Shown here: positions 15,145 through 23,191 of the stretch, piece by piece | Layout of the letters: every line of letters begins with the position of its first letter | How positions within the stretch are numbered: the first letter of the stretch is position 1 | DNA from: Bacillota bacterium | GTDB lineage: Bacteria; Bacillota; UBA4882; UBA8346 | Direction of reading: 5' to 3' | Length of the DNA stretch: 38,656 nt | Assembly (NCBI GenBank): GCA_023415375.1 | Contig: JAEZKW010000011.1 | Coordinates: 1 to 38,656, forward strand | Notes under the pieces: model-generated | Told to the model about the DNA's origin: nothing | The model's database searches: none | Seen by the model: only the letters and a program-made list of their open reading frames with translations | Program-made: the position numbers and the translations under genes

Positions 15145-16107
15145 TTAATTTCTAAAAAAAGATACTGGATTTACTGGATGGCCATTTATATGAACCTCAT
15201 AATGGAGGTGGGGCCCGGTACTGTCGCCACTGCTACCTGAAAGACTGATAATTTGTCCCTTTTTAACATTTTGTCCTGGGGAAACTAAAATCTTGGAATT
15301 ATGAGCATACAACGTTTCATACCCATATCCGTGCTTAATAATTACAACATAACCATAACCACTCATATATCCGGCTGTTTCAACCGCACCATCGGCAGCC
15401 GCCTCTACCCGGCTACCGTAGAAAGCTTTTAAATCCACACCGGTATGCTCTTTGTAATATCCCAATAATGGGTGAAAGCGATTACCGAAAAGAGATGTAA
15501 TAAAACCCGAATTGACCGGCCAAATCGAAGGCGTATGATCTAGTTGAATATTATAAGACTTAAGGTCTTCATACAACCTTTTTTGATTTATATCCTCCTC
15601 TTTGATATATGCATGAAGTTGAGCCAAATTTTTTTTCAAATCATTTAAAGAAGTTTTATTATCTGAATCACTACTGGAATCTAATATGTAAGGATTCGTT
15701 CTGATAAATACACCGCGGCTGGCCTGAGTCGCCGCTCTTCCGCCCTTTTGCTGAATTGCCCGCCAAATCGTTAAAATTTTCGTTCGTTCCAGTTTTAAAC
15801 GGCTTAACTCTTCAGCGATTTGATAACTTTTTTGTAACGTGGGTTTTACTTCCCGTTGTTCTTTCTCTAACTTGGCTATCTGGTGTTTTTTGGCTCGAAC
15901 ATCCTCACGGAAATGGTATATCTGCTTAACCTGCATGGTGTATGCAAAAAAAACATATAAATTAAACACGATAATTACTGCAATACACAAAACCGACCAG
16001 AAAGGTATACCAACGCTCTTAACCTGGCCTCCTGAGGAATTGGGAACAAGCATAAAGGTAAATCCCTTACCAAATTTCTTTTTTATATATTTCAGGATTT
16101 TTTTCAT
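15145..16107 (-). CDS. Membrane-anchored M23 metallopeptidase with coiled coil
   Basis: This 320-residue protein has a basic cytoplasmic N-terminus, one membrane segment (about residues 36-58), a coiled coil (about 62-105) and a C-terminal M23 (lysostaphin/LytM) domain (about 215-315). The zinc ligands appear as HTGVDLKAF and HLHYEVHINGHPVNP. GFITSLFGNRFHPLLGYYKEHTG is the usual domain opening. It should cut peptidoglycan cross-bridges at the outer membrane face. I chose the ATG at 16105-16107 because GAGGTGG lies just upstream; a longer frame to 16134 has no such site. It forms a two-gene unit with the bactofilin. Confidence 0.92.
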   Translation of the reverse strand: MKKILKYIKKKFGKGFTFMLVPNSSGGQVKSVGIPFWSVLCIAVIIVFNLYVFFAYTMQVKQIYHFREDVRAKKHQIAKLEKEQREVKPTLQKSYQIAEELSRLKLERTKILTIWRAIQQKGGRAATQASRGVFIRTNPYILDSSSDSDNKTSLNDLKKNLAQLHAYIKEEDINQKRLYEDLKSYNIQLDHTPSIWPVNSGFITSLFGNRFHPLLGYYKEHTGVDLKAFYGSRVEAAADGAVETAGYMSGYGYVVIIKHGYGYETLYAHNSKILVSPGQNVKKGQIISLSGSSGDSTGPHLHYEVHINGHPVNPVSFFRN

Positions 16108-16253
16108 GCTCCACCTCAAAAAAAAAGCTAACAAATTCTTTTTCCATTTATTTTAATTCCAAAAAAATGGATGGGAAGTTATATTTCGACAACCCCCATG
16201 GTTCTCCTGCTGAAATCCTAAAAAATCCTGCTCTTTCTAAAAATTTCGTGGAT

Positions 16254-16766
16254 TTATTCAGCTTTCTTAGTGGCCCCATTAATGGCCTTGTCAATTGCTT
16301 CTTTTTCTTCATCAGATAGAGGGTATATCGATGAACCCTTTTGAACTGGTTTGCAATAAACGCGGGCTTCTTCCCGGCCAAAAATACTACTCATTACGAT
16401 TCCATCACCTAGGGCATCGAGCATAGCAAAAGCAAAACTTTGGTCTCCCCCAGTATTTTCGAAGGCCTGAAAACGAACCAAACTCCAATTCTGCAAATGC
16501 CGTTCGGCTAATATTTGGTTATTTGTGAGACGCTCATCGATTTGTTGTTGTTTACGAAAAACTTGATTTGTTTTCTCTAATAATTCAAGCAATAATGGTT
16601 CTAAATCTTTACCCTCAGCCCTTTTTAATAAATTTTTATATTTCTTTAAAGTAAAATGGGCTGCTAGAAAAAGAATAATCAACAAAACATTTAAACCAAT
16701 AATTGTTAAAAAAATCACCATCATATTTTGGGCAAGCCAATTATTAAAAAGCGTAACTTCGTTCAT
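16254..16766 (-). CDS. DUF4446 membrane protein
   Basis: This 170-residue protein has one membrane segment (about residues 14-38), a charged helical stretch (about 40-90) and a C-terminal domain beginning LVRFQAFENTGGDQSFAFAMLDALGDGIVMSSIFGREEARVYCKPV, which is the DUF4446 signature. This family is common near parB in clostridia and has no established function. The ribosome binding site is a loose AAAGG 13 nt upstream of the ATG. The gap of about 146 bp to the M23 gene allows co-transcription. Confidence 0.85.
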   Translation of the reverse strand: MNEVTLFNNWLAQNMMVIFLTIIGLNVLLIILFLAAHFTLKKYKNLLKRAEGKDLEPLLLELLEKTNQVFRKQQQIDERLTNNQILAERHLQNWSLVRFQAFENTGGDQSFAFAMLDALGDGIVMSSIFGREEARVYCKPVQKGSSIYPLSDEEKEAIDKAINGATKKAE

Positions 16767-17786
16767 TGGAGCAGCAACCTTTCCAGTTTTATCTGTTTGA
16801 TCTTAAAATTACAAAAGAATTATTCTTCAAAGTATGAACCTGCTCCTCCATTTTTTAAAATTTTTCTTCTTTGATTTTTGCCTCTCTATAGTCATTTCTA
16901 ATAAAACAACAAGTTCTTATTCTTTTTTAAAACAAATTTCCAGAAAAAACCATAAATTTATTTCGTCAGTTTCTGTAGCCTTCCACTCAATTATTTTGTA
17001 TATCTTTAATTTAGAAAAGGAAAAATCAAAGAATTCTTATAAAAACTTCCTCATATAATATTAAACGAAATGTTTTCCTGAAATCAATTATAAATCGATT
17101 AAAGATTGTTGAGACTCACAGGTGTTACTAGGCCAAACAATCTGATTTATTTTATGTCCTTTATGACATCCCTAATAAACTATGAAAGTCAATCGGAGTA
17201 TCTTAATATTTTATCACTATATAATTAAAACAGGTGTAAGATTGTTTTGCCTTCCATATAAACAAAAGTATAGTCCGGCTTTTTATATGTTTGTTTCTCT
17301 ATGCGACAATCGCCAATAGCGCTCCATAAAATTGGGTATAATTAAGATAGTTATCCGCTCCGACCTGCCGGGGTACTTGAGAGAATAAAAATGTGGCCGA
17401 GGTGACTGTTCGACTTAGGCTTGCTTACAACTTGGATCCGGATTAAAAGCATTTCTTAAGTTGGGACTAGCAAGATGATAAGGGCTACATTGATATTGGC
17501 GTATATAATCTGCTAACAAATCCTTAATGAATAGTTTTATTCTTTTGAAAAGCACAATACAATCAATTTGAATTCAGCATCATCGGTAATAACAAAAATA
17601 AGATTATATAGATAGTACTTTTGAAATTCAACACCAATTGATGACATATTCATCCCAGAAACTAAGGCTATCTTGATATAATGCTTATGCATAAATTCAT
17701 TTTATACCGTTCTAACTTTATAAAATTCAAAGCAATAAAAGCCAGAGGATATATTACACTATGGTTGCTCCAAATTCAGAGAGTCG
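16767..17786. other. About 1 kb intergenic region, no gene recognised
   Basis: No frame with a plausible start, ribosome binding site and protein-like composition is seen on either strand. A 74-codon AT-rich frame at 16834-17058 (+) is low-complexity and I do not believe it. Visible structures are a 7-bp stem GATTGTT/AACAATC near 17105-17144 and a TATAAT-like element near 17338. The stretch 17380-17530 is less AT-rich and translates with scattered stops, as a decayed gene or a structured RNA might. I cannot name either. Confidence 0.45.
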
Positions 17787-18542
17787 TTAATGAGCCTCCC
17801 CCAACATATTAATCCGATGTGCTAATACTCCTGCGCCAAATCCATTATCGATATTTACGACTCCTATTCCGCCGGAGCATGAGTTTAACATGCTTAACAG
17901 GGGAGCTATTCCTTGAAAATTGGTTCCATATCCCACGCTAGTCGGTACGGCCACGATAGGTTTATCAACCAAACCTCCTACTACGCTAGCCAAGGCTCCT
18001 TCCATACCTGCTACGACTATCAATGCCCTGCATTGATCAATAACCGATTTTTTATCAAATAAACGGTGAATCCCTGCCACACCAACATCATAGATTCTTT
18101 GAATCCGACTTCCCAAAATTTCGGCCGTTACACATGCCTCTTCTGCAACAGCCAAATCAGCCGTGCCAGCCGACAAAACACCAATGATCCCCTCACTAAT
18201 TTTTTTATTTCGCCACAAAGCGACAATCTTTGCCTGCTCAAAATATTGGACATCATTAATTTGCCCTTGAATTTCCTGAAAAACCTCCCTACTGGCACGA
18301 GATGCCATAACATTAAGAGATTGATCAGCAAGGTTTCTAAAAATGGTAACAATTTGTTCCAAAGTCTTTCCTGGGCAATAGATAACTTCTGAATTACCAT
18401 TTCTTAAATTGCGGTGCGTATCAATATTCGCAAATCCAAGATTTTGATAGGGAAAATCATTTAATTTTTTTAAAACCTCTTCCGGCTGAGTTTGGCCCTT
18501 AGCAATCTCCTCAAGCCAACTTAATATAATTTCCTTATCCAT
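17787..18542 (-). CDS. larB: LarB, pyridinium-3,5-biscarboxylic acid mononucleotide synthase
   Basis: This 251-residue protein matches LarB over full length. The N-terminal half is specific to LarB (GFANIDTHRNLRNGNSEVIYCPGKT), and the C-terminal half is a PurE-like carboxylase fold with VLSAGTADLAVAEEACVTAEILG, VVAGMEGALASVVGGLVDKPIVAVPTSVGYGTNFQGIAPLLSMLNSC. LarB carboxylates and hydrolyses nicotinic acid adenine dinucleotide in the first step of nickel-pincer cofactor synthesis. The later enzymes LarC and LarE and the lactate racemase LarA are not in this window. The ATG has only a loosely spaced AGGA. It is downstream of parB, behind a terminator. Confidence 0.9.
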   Translation of the reverse strand: MDKEIILSWLEEIAKGQTQPEEVLKKLNDFPYQNLGFANIDTHRNLRNGNSEVIYCPGKTLEQIVTIFRNLADQSLNVMASRASREVFQEIQGQINDVQYFEQAKIVALWRNKKISEGIIGVLSAGTADLAVAEEACVTAEILGSRIQRIYDVGVAGIHRLFDKKSVIDQCRALIVVAGMEGALASVVGGLVDKPIVAVPTSVGYGTNFQGIAPLLSMLNSCSGGIGVVNIDNGFGAGVLAHRINMLGEAH

Positions 18543-18686
18543 AACCGTTGATCATCCTATCTAGATTCTTTGATTTTCTGTCCCCATCGATTTCTTAAGT
18601 CCGCCTGAAATTAACCGATTGGAACAACCTAAATTAAAGATATAAATCCTTATACTAGGGAATTTTGCTAACAAATTACTTTGTCT

Positions 18687-18702
18687 CGTTTCACGTGAAA
18701 CA
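18687..18702. promoter_or_regulatory. parS site, 15/16 to consensus
   Basis: CGTTTCACGTGAAACA differs from the consensus TGTTTCACGTGAAACA only at the first base. It lies just downstream of parB and touches the T-tract of the parB terminator. Confidence 0.9.
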
Positions 18703-18724
18703 AAAACGGCGATCAATTTCGCCG
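18701..18724 (-). terminator. Terminator of the parAB transcript
   Basis: On the minus strand CGGCGA-AATTGA-TCGCCG (18707-18724) is a perfect 6-bp stem followed by TTTTTG. It lies 9 bp beyond the parB stop codon. Confidence 0.75.
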
Positions 18725-18732
18725 CCGATTAT

Positions 18733-19605
18733 TTAATGAATTAATTTTTCACAGATTCTCTCGAAATCTTCCCCATCGTAATAATCAATCTCTATTTTTC
18801 CACCACTACCCGTTTGATGAATAATTACTTTCGTTCCAAAAAGTTGTTGTAACTCATCTTCCATTTCTGTTATGTTGGGATCCTTCCGCATAGGTGCCTT
18901 AACCAAAACTTTCTTTGTTTCACGTGAAACAGGTGGAGGAGAATTAATCTGCCGGATAAATTCCTCGGTTTCACGAACGGACATTTCTTGAACTTGAATC
19001 TGACTCCAAACCCGTTTTTGTTCTTCTGAAGTCTTCAAACTTAAGAGAGAACGAGCATGCCCCATCGTTAAAGTCCCTTTGGCCAAATCAGTACGAATTT
19101 CTATAGGAAGATTTAATAATCGAAGAGTATTTGCAATCGCAGGACGGCTTTTTCCTACTTTCTTGGCGATTTCATCCTGGGTTAATTGAAACTCATCAAT
19201 TAAACGTTGATAAGCATCTGCTTCTTCGATTGGATTGAGATCCTCACGCTGTAAATTCTCAACGAGAGCGACTTCCATCATTGCCTGGTCTGTCATATCC
19301 TTGACTACAACAGGAACTTGCGTTAATCCTACGAGCTTAGCGGCTCTTAATCGACGTTCGCCAGCTATTAATTGGAATTTGTCGTCGATTTCCCGGACAA
19401 GTAACGGCTGAATAATTCCATGGATTTTAATAGATTCCGCAAGCTCGTTCAGCTTATCGTCAATAAATTCTTTTCGGGGTTGATAGGGATTGGTTTGAAT
19501 GTCATCAATGTTTACTTCAAATTGGGCCTCAGTCGTTTGATTTTCTTCGGCCAGCTCCGGAATTAAGGCACCTAAGCCTTTTCCTAAACCCCGATTTTTA
19601 TTCAT
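18733..19605 (-). CDS. parB: ParB/Spo0J chromosome partition protein
   Basis: This 290-residue CTP-dependent DNA clamp nucleates on parS and loads SMC at the origin. The N-terminus (GLGKGLGALIPE) is typical. The CTP-binding ParB box reads IQPLLVREIDDKFQLIAGERRLRAAKL (about 63-90), the helix-turn-helix LTQDEIAKKVGKSRPAIANTLRLLNL (about 136-161), and the dimerisation domain is at the C-terminus. The start overlaps the end of parA by 8 nt. The coding sequence contains a perfect parS site at 18916-18931, as Bacillus spo0J also does. Confidence 0.97.
   Translation of the reverse strand: MNKNRGLGKGLGALIPELAEENQTTEAQFEVNIDDIQTNPYQPRKEFIDDKLNELAESIKIHGIIQPLLVREIDDKFQLIAGERRLRAAKLVGLTQVPVVVKDMTDQAMMEVALVENLQREDLNPIEEADAYQRLIDEFQLTQDEIAKKVGKSRPAIANTLRLLNLPIEIRTDLAKGTLTMGHARSLLSLKTSEEQKRVWSQIQVQEMSVRETEEFIRQINSPPPVSRETKKVLVKAPMRKDPNITEMEDELQQLFGTKVIIHQTGSGGKIEIDYYDGEDFERICEKLIH
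18916..18931. promoter_or_regulatory. parS site inside parB, perfect consensus
   Basis: TGTTTCACGTGAAACA is a perfect 16-bp match to the Bacillota parS consensus, embedded in the parB reading frame. Confidence 0.95.
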
Positions 19606-20359
19606 TGGCTATCACTTCCTTGGCTAAATCAATATACGCCTCGGCTCCTTTAGATTTTTCATCGTAAAGAGTTATCGGAAGGCCAAAACTTGGTGCCTCA
19701 CTTAATCGAATGTTACGGGGTATTACGGATTTATAAACTTTATCATTAAAATAGCGACGTACTTCTTCAGTAACCTGGGATGAAAGGTTCGTACGATTAT
19801 CATACATTGTTAAAACGACCCCTTCAATTTCAAGGTTAGGATTCGAGTATTTTTGTACGAGTTGTACAGTTTTCATTAATTGGCTAAGTCCTTCAAGAGC
19901 GTAATATTCACATTGAATGGGTACTATGATTGAATCCGCTGCAGCCAAGGCGTTTATAGTCAAATTGCCTAGTGAAGGGGGGCAGTCAATGAGTATATAG
20001 TCGTATTGCTCCTTAATTGGTTCAATCGCTCTTTTTAATCTTTGATCACGAGCCATCATCCCCACTAATTCAGCCTCTGCGCCAGCTAAACGAATTGTTG
20101 CCGGAGCGATTTTTAGGTTTTCCACCTGGGTTTGTAATACGACTTGATCTAATGGGGTTTCATTGATTAAGACATCGTAAATACAATTTTTAATTTCACT
20201 CTTTTTTAAGCCGATCCCACTGGTGGAATTTCCTTGAGGGTCATGGTCGATGATTAATACCCGTTTTCCTTTTTGAGCCAAGCATGCACCCAAATTAACA
20301 GCAGTGGTTGTTTTTCCTACTCCACCTTTTTGATTAGCAATTGCGACTACTTTCCCCAT
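19598..20359 (-). CDS. parA: ParA/Soj chromosome partition ATPase
   Basis: From the ATG at 20357-20359 this is a 253-residue Walker-type ATPase, the usual Soj length. Motifs are IANQKGGVGKTTTAVNLGACLA (deviant Walker A), VLIIDHDPQGNSTSGIGL and DYILIDCPPSLGNLTINAL (Walker B). With ParB it segregates origins and, in Bacillus, controls DnaA. A strong GGAGGAGGAG site precedes this ATG. The frame stays open upstream, however, and a second start at 20497 (GGGAG site 8 nt before it) would add 46 residues; both starts are credible. The gene overlaps parB by 8 nt. The noc gene often found nearby in bacilli is absent. Confidence 0.95.
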   Translation of the reverse strand: MGKVVAIANQKGGVGKTTTAVNLGACLAQKGKRVLIIDHDPQGNSTSGIGLKKSEIKNCIYDVLINETPLDQVVLQTQVENLKIAPATIRLAGAEAELVGMMARDQRLKRAIEPIKEQYDYILIDCPPSLGNLTINALAAADSIIVPIQCEYYALEGLSQLMKTVQLVQKYSNPNLEIEGVVLTMYDNRTNLSSQVTEEVRRYFNDKVYKSVIPRNIRLSEAPSFGLPITLYDEKSKGAEAYIDLAKEVIANE

Positions 20360-20497
20360 TATTGACTCCTCCTCCCGTTGGCCCCTTTTGGCCTGCAAAA
20401 TAATTTCATTGTTCCGAAGGGCCTCCATTTGAACACTAAATAAATCATGGGCACGTTGTGTTAAAACTTCTATTGAATTTTTTCTTGATCGTTTCAT
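20360..20497 (-). other. Possible N-terminal extension of ParA
   Basis: An open, stop-free stretch in frame with parA runs from an ATG at 20495-20497, preceded by GGGAG, to the internal start. Its 46 codons give a basic, helix-prone sequence beginning MKRSRKNSIEVLTQRAHDLF. It may be a true extension producing a longer ParA isoform or a fortuitous leader. Confidence 0.4.
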
Positions 20498-20603
20498 AAA
20501 AGTCACTCCCAATCCCCCCGGTTTCCTTTTTCTTTCGAGATAAGGTCGTAACTTCCTTCTTTGTTGTAAAACTTTCTATTAGTAAATTTCAAAAATTTCA
20601 TTT

Positions 20604-21323
20604 TTATAATGGTTTTTTTTGGGGAATCCCAGCTTTCCTTGGATAACCTGCTGGTGAAGGTTGGACTTTTTCGATGATTACCATCGACCGGGATCCGTAT
20701 AGAAAAGGAAGCTCCGTGGTCAGGCAATCAATAACCAACCCACCCAATGTCCTGATGGCTTTATCTGCCGCTTGTAGTTCTATTTGATAATCCTTTCCCT
20801 TATAAAGTACAGCATAACCATGGATTGATACAAACGGTAACGTTAATTCCGATAATATATTGAGAGGAGCTACAGCTCTGGCGATCGCCAAATCAAATCC
20901 TTCATGCTCCTTAGAAATCATAATAAAATCTTCGGCCCTCGACCAAACCGGACTTATATTATGTATGCCGAATTGCTCACAAAATTGTTCCTGAAACTTT
21001 ATTTTTTTTTGAACCGAATCTATTGAAATAAATTGTTTTTCAGGTGAACAAATCGCTAGTGGAATTCCAGGAATGCCAGCGCCACTACCAATGTCAATAA
21101 TCCGATGAGCACAGACGTATTCAGGACGGTTTAAAATGATTAAAGAATCATAGATATGCTTAAAAAGTGCTTCTTTTAAATCAGTGATCGCTGTTAGATT
21201 TACCGTTTGATTGGCGTCCAATAAAAAATCAATAAATTGAAATAACTGCCGTAAAATTTGATCAGAAAGTTTGATGGATACTTTTTCAAGTTGGTTTGCT
21301 AGTGATTCTTGGATTTCATTCAT
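20604..21323 (-). CDS. rsmG: 16S rRNA (guanine527-N7)-methyltransferase
   Basis: This 239-residue protein is RsmG (GidB), which methylates G527 of 16S rRNA with S-adenosylmethionine. The SAM-binding motif is IIDIGSGAGIPGIPLAI (about residues 72-88). Upstream lies VNLTAITDLKEALFKHIYDSL and downstream RAVAPLNILSELTLPF with VLYKGKDYQIEL. The ATG overlaps the stop of the adjacent mnmG copy by 4 nt, so it is translated as part of the mnmE-mnmG-mnmG-rsmG operon. Confidence 0.96.
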   Translation of the reverse strand: MNEIQESLANQLEKVSIKLSDQILRQLFQFIDFLLDANQTVNLTAITDLKEALFKHIYDSLIILNRPEYVCAHRIIDIGSGAGIPGIPLAICSPEKQFISIDSVQKKIKFQEQFCEQFGIHNISPVWSRAEDFIMISKEHEGFDLAIARAVAPLNILSELTLPFVSIHGYAVLYKGKDYQIELQAADKAIRTLGGLVIDCLTTELPFLYGSRSMVIIEKVQPSPAGYPRKAGIPQKKPL

Positions 21324-23191
21324 TTTGCATTCCTCATATAGTTCTCTAAATAAAAAAGTAAAGCGGTTAAATCTGCAGGGTTAATCCCGCTAATTCGGGA
21401 AGCTTGACCTAACGTCAATGGTTGAAATTGTTTGAACTTTTCCCGGGCTTCCCGGGCCAGATTGGGAACTTGATCATAATTAATCGTAACCGGAATTTTT
21501 TTATTTTCTAAATCAAGTAGCTTTTGAACTTGGACATTTTCTTTTGCAAGGTAGCCTTGATATTTAAAACGAACTGACACTTCGTTCAGATCCATATTAT
21601 TGATTGTTATTTCCGGAAGAAGTTTTCCAATAAAATCAGGGTATATATCTGGCCTTTTTAAAATCTCGGCAATGCTGAACCGATTTTTTGGAACCGTTAA
21701 TTGTGCTTCAGCGAAAATTCTTCGTATTTGCGGTTCAGGATTAAAATATTGATTTTGAAAGGTTTTATATAAATCTTGAATTCGCTGCATTTTTTCTCTA
21801 AAAGCTGTGGCTTCGTGATTGTTAATTAAACCAATTTCAATTCCATAAGGTGTCAATCGTTCATCGGCGTTATCTGAACGTAGTGTAAGACGATATTCAG
21901 CTCTTGAGGTTAATACACGATAAGGTTCAAAATTTTCTTTGGTTACTAAATCATCTATAAGTACACCAATATAAGCCTCAGAACGTTTTAACACCAGTGG
22001 TTCTTTACCTTGAACTTTAAGAGCAGCATTAATACCTGCCATTAAACCTTGGGCTGCCGCTTCTTCATAACCTGAACTGCCGTTTAGCTGGCCAGCAGCA
22101 AATAATCCGGGAATATGTTTTAATTCTAGGGAGGGTTTTAATTCTGAACCTGGCAGGGCATCATATTCAATGGCATAACCAGGGCGGACGATCTCTAAGT
22201 TTTCGAGCCCAGGAATAGTTCGTAAAAATAATTCCTGGACATATTCAGGTAAACTGGTAGAAAGTCCGGCCAAATACATTTCGTCACTATCAGCGCCTTC
22301 AGGTTCAATAAAAACTTGATGGCGTTCTTTATCGGGAAATTGAATCAATTTACTTTCAATTGATGGACAGTATCTTGGGCCAACCCCAGTAATTTGACCG
22401 GTAAATAAGGGAGCTTCTTGCATATGAACACGAATAATTTGATGAGTTTGTGGTTGGGTATAGGTTAACCAACATAAATGTTCATGATGGGTTTGCCAAG
22501 CTTCCCAAAAAGAAAAGCCATGTTCTTTAAATCCTCCAGGCTGAGGGGTCATTTTTGTAAAATCAATTGATCGGCGGCGAACTCGGGCGGGAGTCCCTGT
22601 TTTGAAGCGCCTTAGAGGTACCCCGATTCCTTTGAGATATTCCGATAAACAATTGGCTGGAAGCTGACCCATAGGTCCGGAGGAATAATTAAGATCACCA
22701 ATAAAAATACGACCTTGCAGAAAAGTACCGGTAGCGAGGATAACGGTTTTAGAATGATATTTAATTCCAGTTCGAGTTTTAACACCGTTGCAATTTCCGT
22801 AAGCATCCAGGAGAAGTTCAGCTATTTCTGCTTGCCTGATAGTTAGGTTTGGTATATTCTCCAATTCAGTTAGCATCGTCCGATGATAAACTTCTTTATC
22901 GGCTTGGGCCCTTAAGGCCCATACTGCAGGGCCTTTTTGGGTATTTAGCATCCGCATTTGCAAATAGGTGCGGTCGATGATTCGACCCATAATACCTCCT
23001 AAGGCATCGATTTCGCGAACCAAATGCCCCTTAGCCGGCCCTCCAATTGAAGGATTACAGGGCATAAAAGCAACATTATTATAATTGATCGTAAAGAGTA
23101 AAGTCCGGCAACCCATCTTGGTTGCTGCGAATGCGGCTTCACAGCCGGCATGACCGGCTCCGACGATAATTAAGTCATACGGCTGCTCCAT
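21320..23191 (-). CDS. mnmG: MnmG (GidA), canonical copy, tRNA U34 carboxymethylaminomethyl modification
   Basis: This 623-residue FAD protein works with MnmE to install (carboxymethyl)aminomethyl groups at U34 of tRNAs. All standard motifs are intact: FAD-binding GAGHAGCEAA (11-20), MPCNPSIGGPAKGHLVREIDALGG with Cys45, ALRAQADK, FKTGTPARV (196-204), GVGPRYCPSIESK with the second cysteine Cys275, GQLNGSSGYEEAAAQGL, TSRAEYRLTLRSDNADERLT and C-terminal LTLGQASRISGINPAD. The ATG is 8 nt after AAAAGGAG, inside the last codons of the preceding mnmG paralogue (17-bp overlap). The motifs make this the likelier housekeeping enzyme although the other copy is adjacent to mnmE. Confidence 0.95.
   Translation of the reverse strand: MEQPYDLIIVGAGHAGCEAAFAATKMGCRTLLFTINYNNVAFMPCNPSIGGPAKGHLVREIDALGGIMGRIIDRTYLQMRMLNTQKGPAVWALRAQADKEVYHRTMLTELENIPNLTIRQAEIAELLLDAYGNCNGVKTRTGIKYHSKTVILATGTFLQGRIFIGDLNYSSGPMGQLPANCLSEYLKGIGVPLRRFKTGTPARVRRRSIDFTKMTPQPGGFKEHGFSFWEAWQTHHEHLCWLTYTQPQTHQIIRVHMQEAPLFTGQITGVGPRYCPSIESKLIQFPDKERHQVFIEPEGADSDEMYLAGLSTSLPEYVQELFLRTIPGLENLEIVRPGYAIEYDALPGSELKPSLELKHIPGLFAAGQLNGSSGYEEAAAQGLMAGINAALKVQGKEPLVLKRSEAYIGVLIDDLVTKENFEPYRVLTSRAEYRLTLRSDNADERLTPYGIEIGLINNHEATAFREKMQRIQDLYKTFQNQYFNPEPQIRRIFAEAQLTVPKNRFSIAEILKRPDIYPDFIGKLLPEITINNMDLNEVSVRFKYQGYLAKENVQVQKLLDLENKKIPVTINYDQVPNLAREAREKFKQFQPLTLGQASRISGINPADLTALLFYLENYMRNAK

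Noticed and set aside
16834..17058. A 74-codon plus-strand frame in the large intergenic region
   Set aside because: Low-complexity Phe/Lys/Ser/Asn composition typical of AT-rich non-coding DNA, no ribosome binding site and no recognisable motif.
20503..20727. A 74-codon minus-strand frame overlapping the rsmG 3' end
   Set aside because: It mostly reads rsmG in another frame, and its remaining ATG lacks a ribosome binding site.
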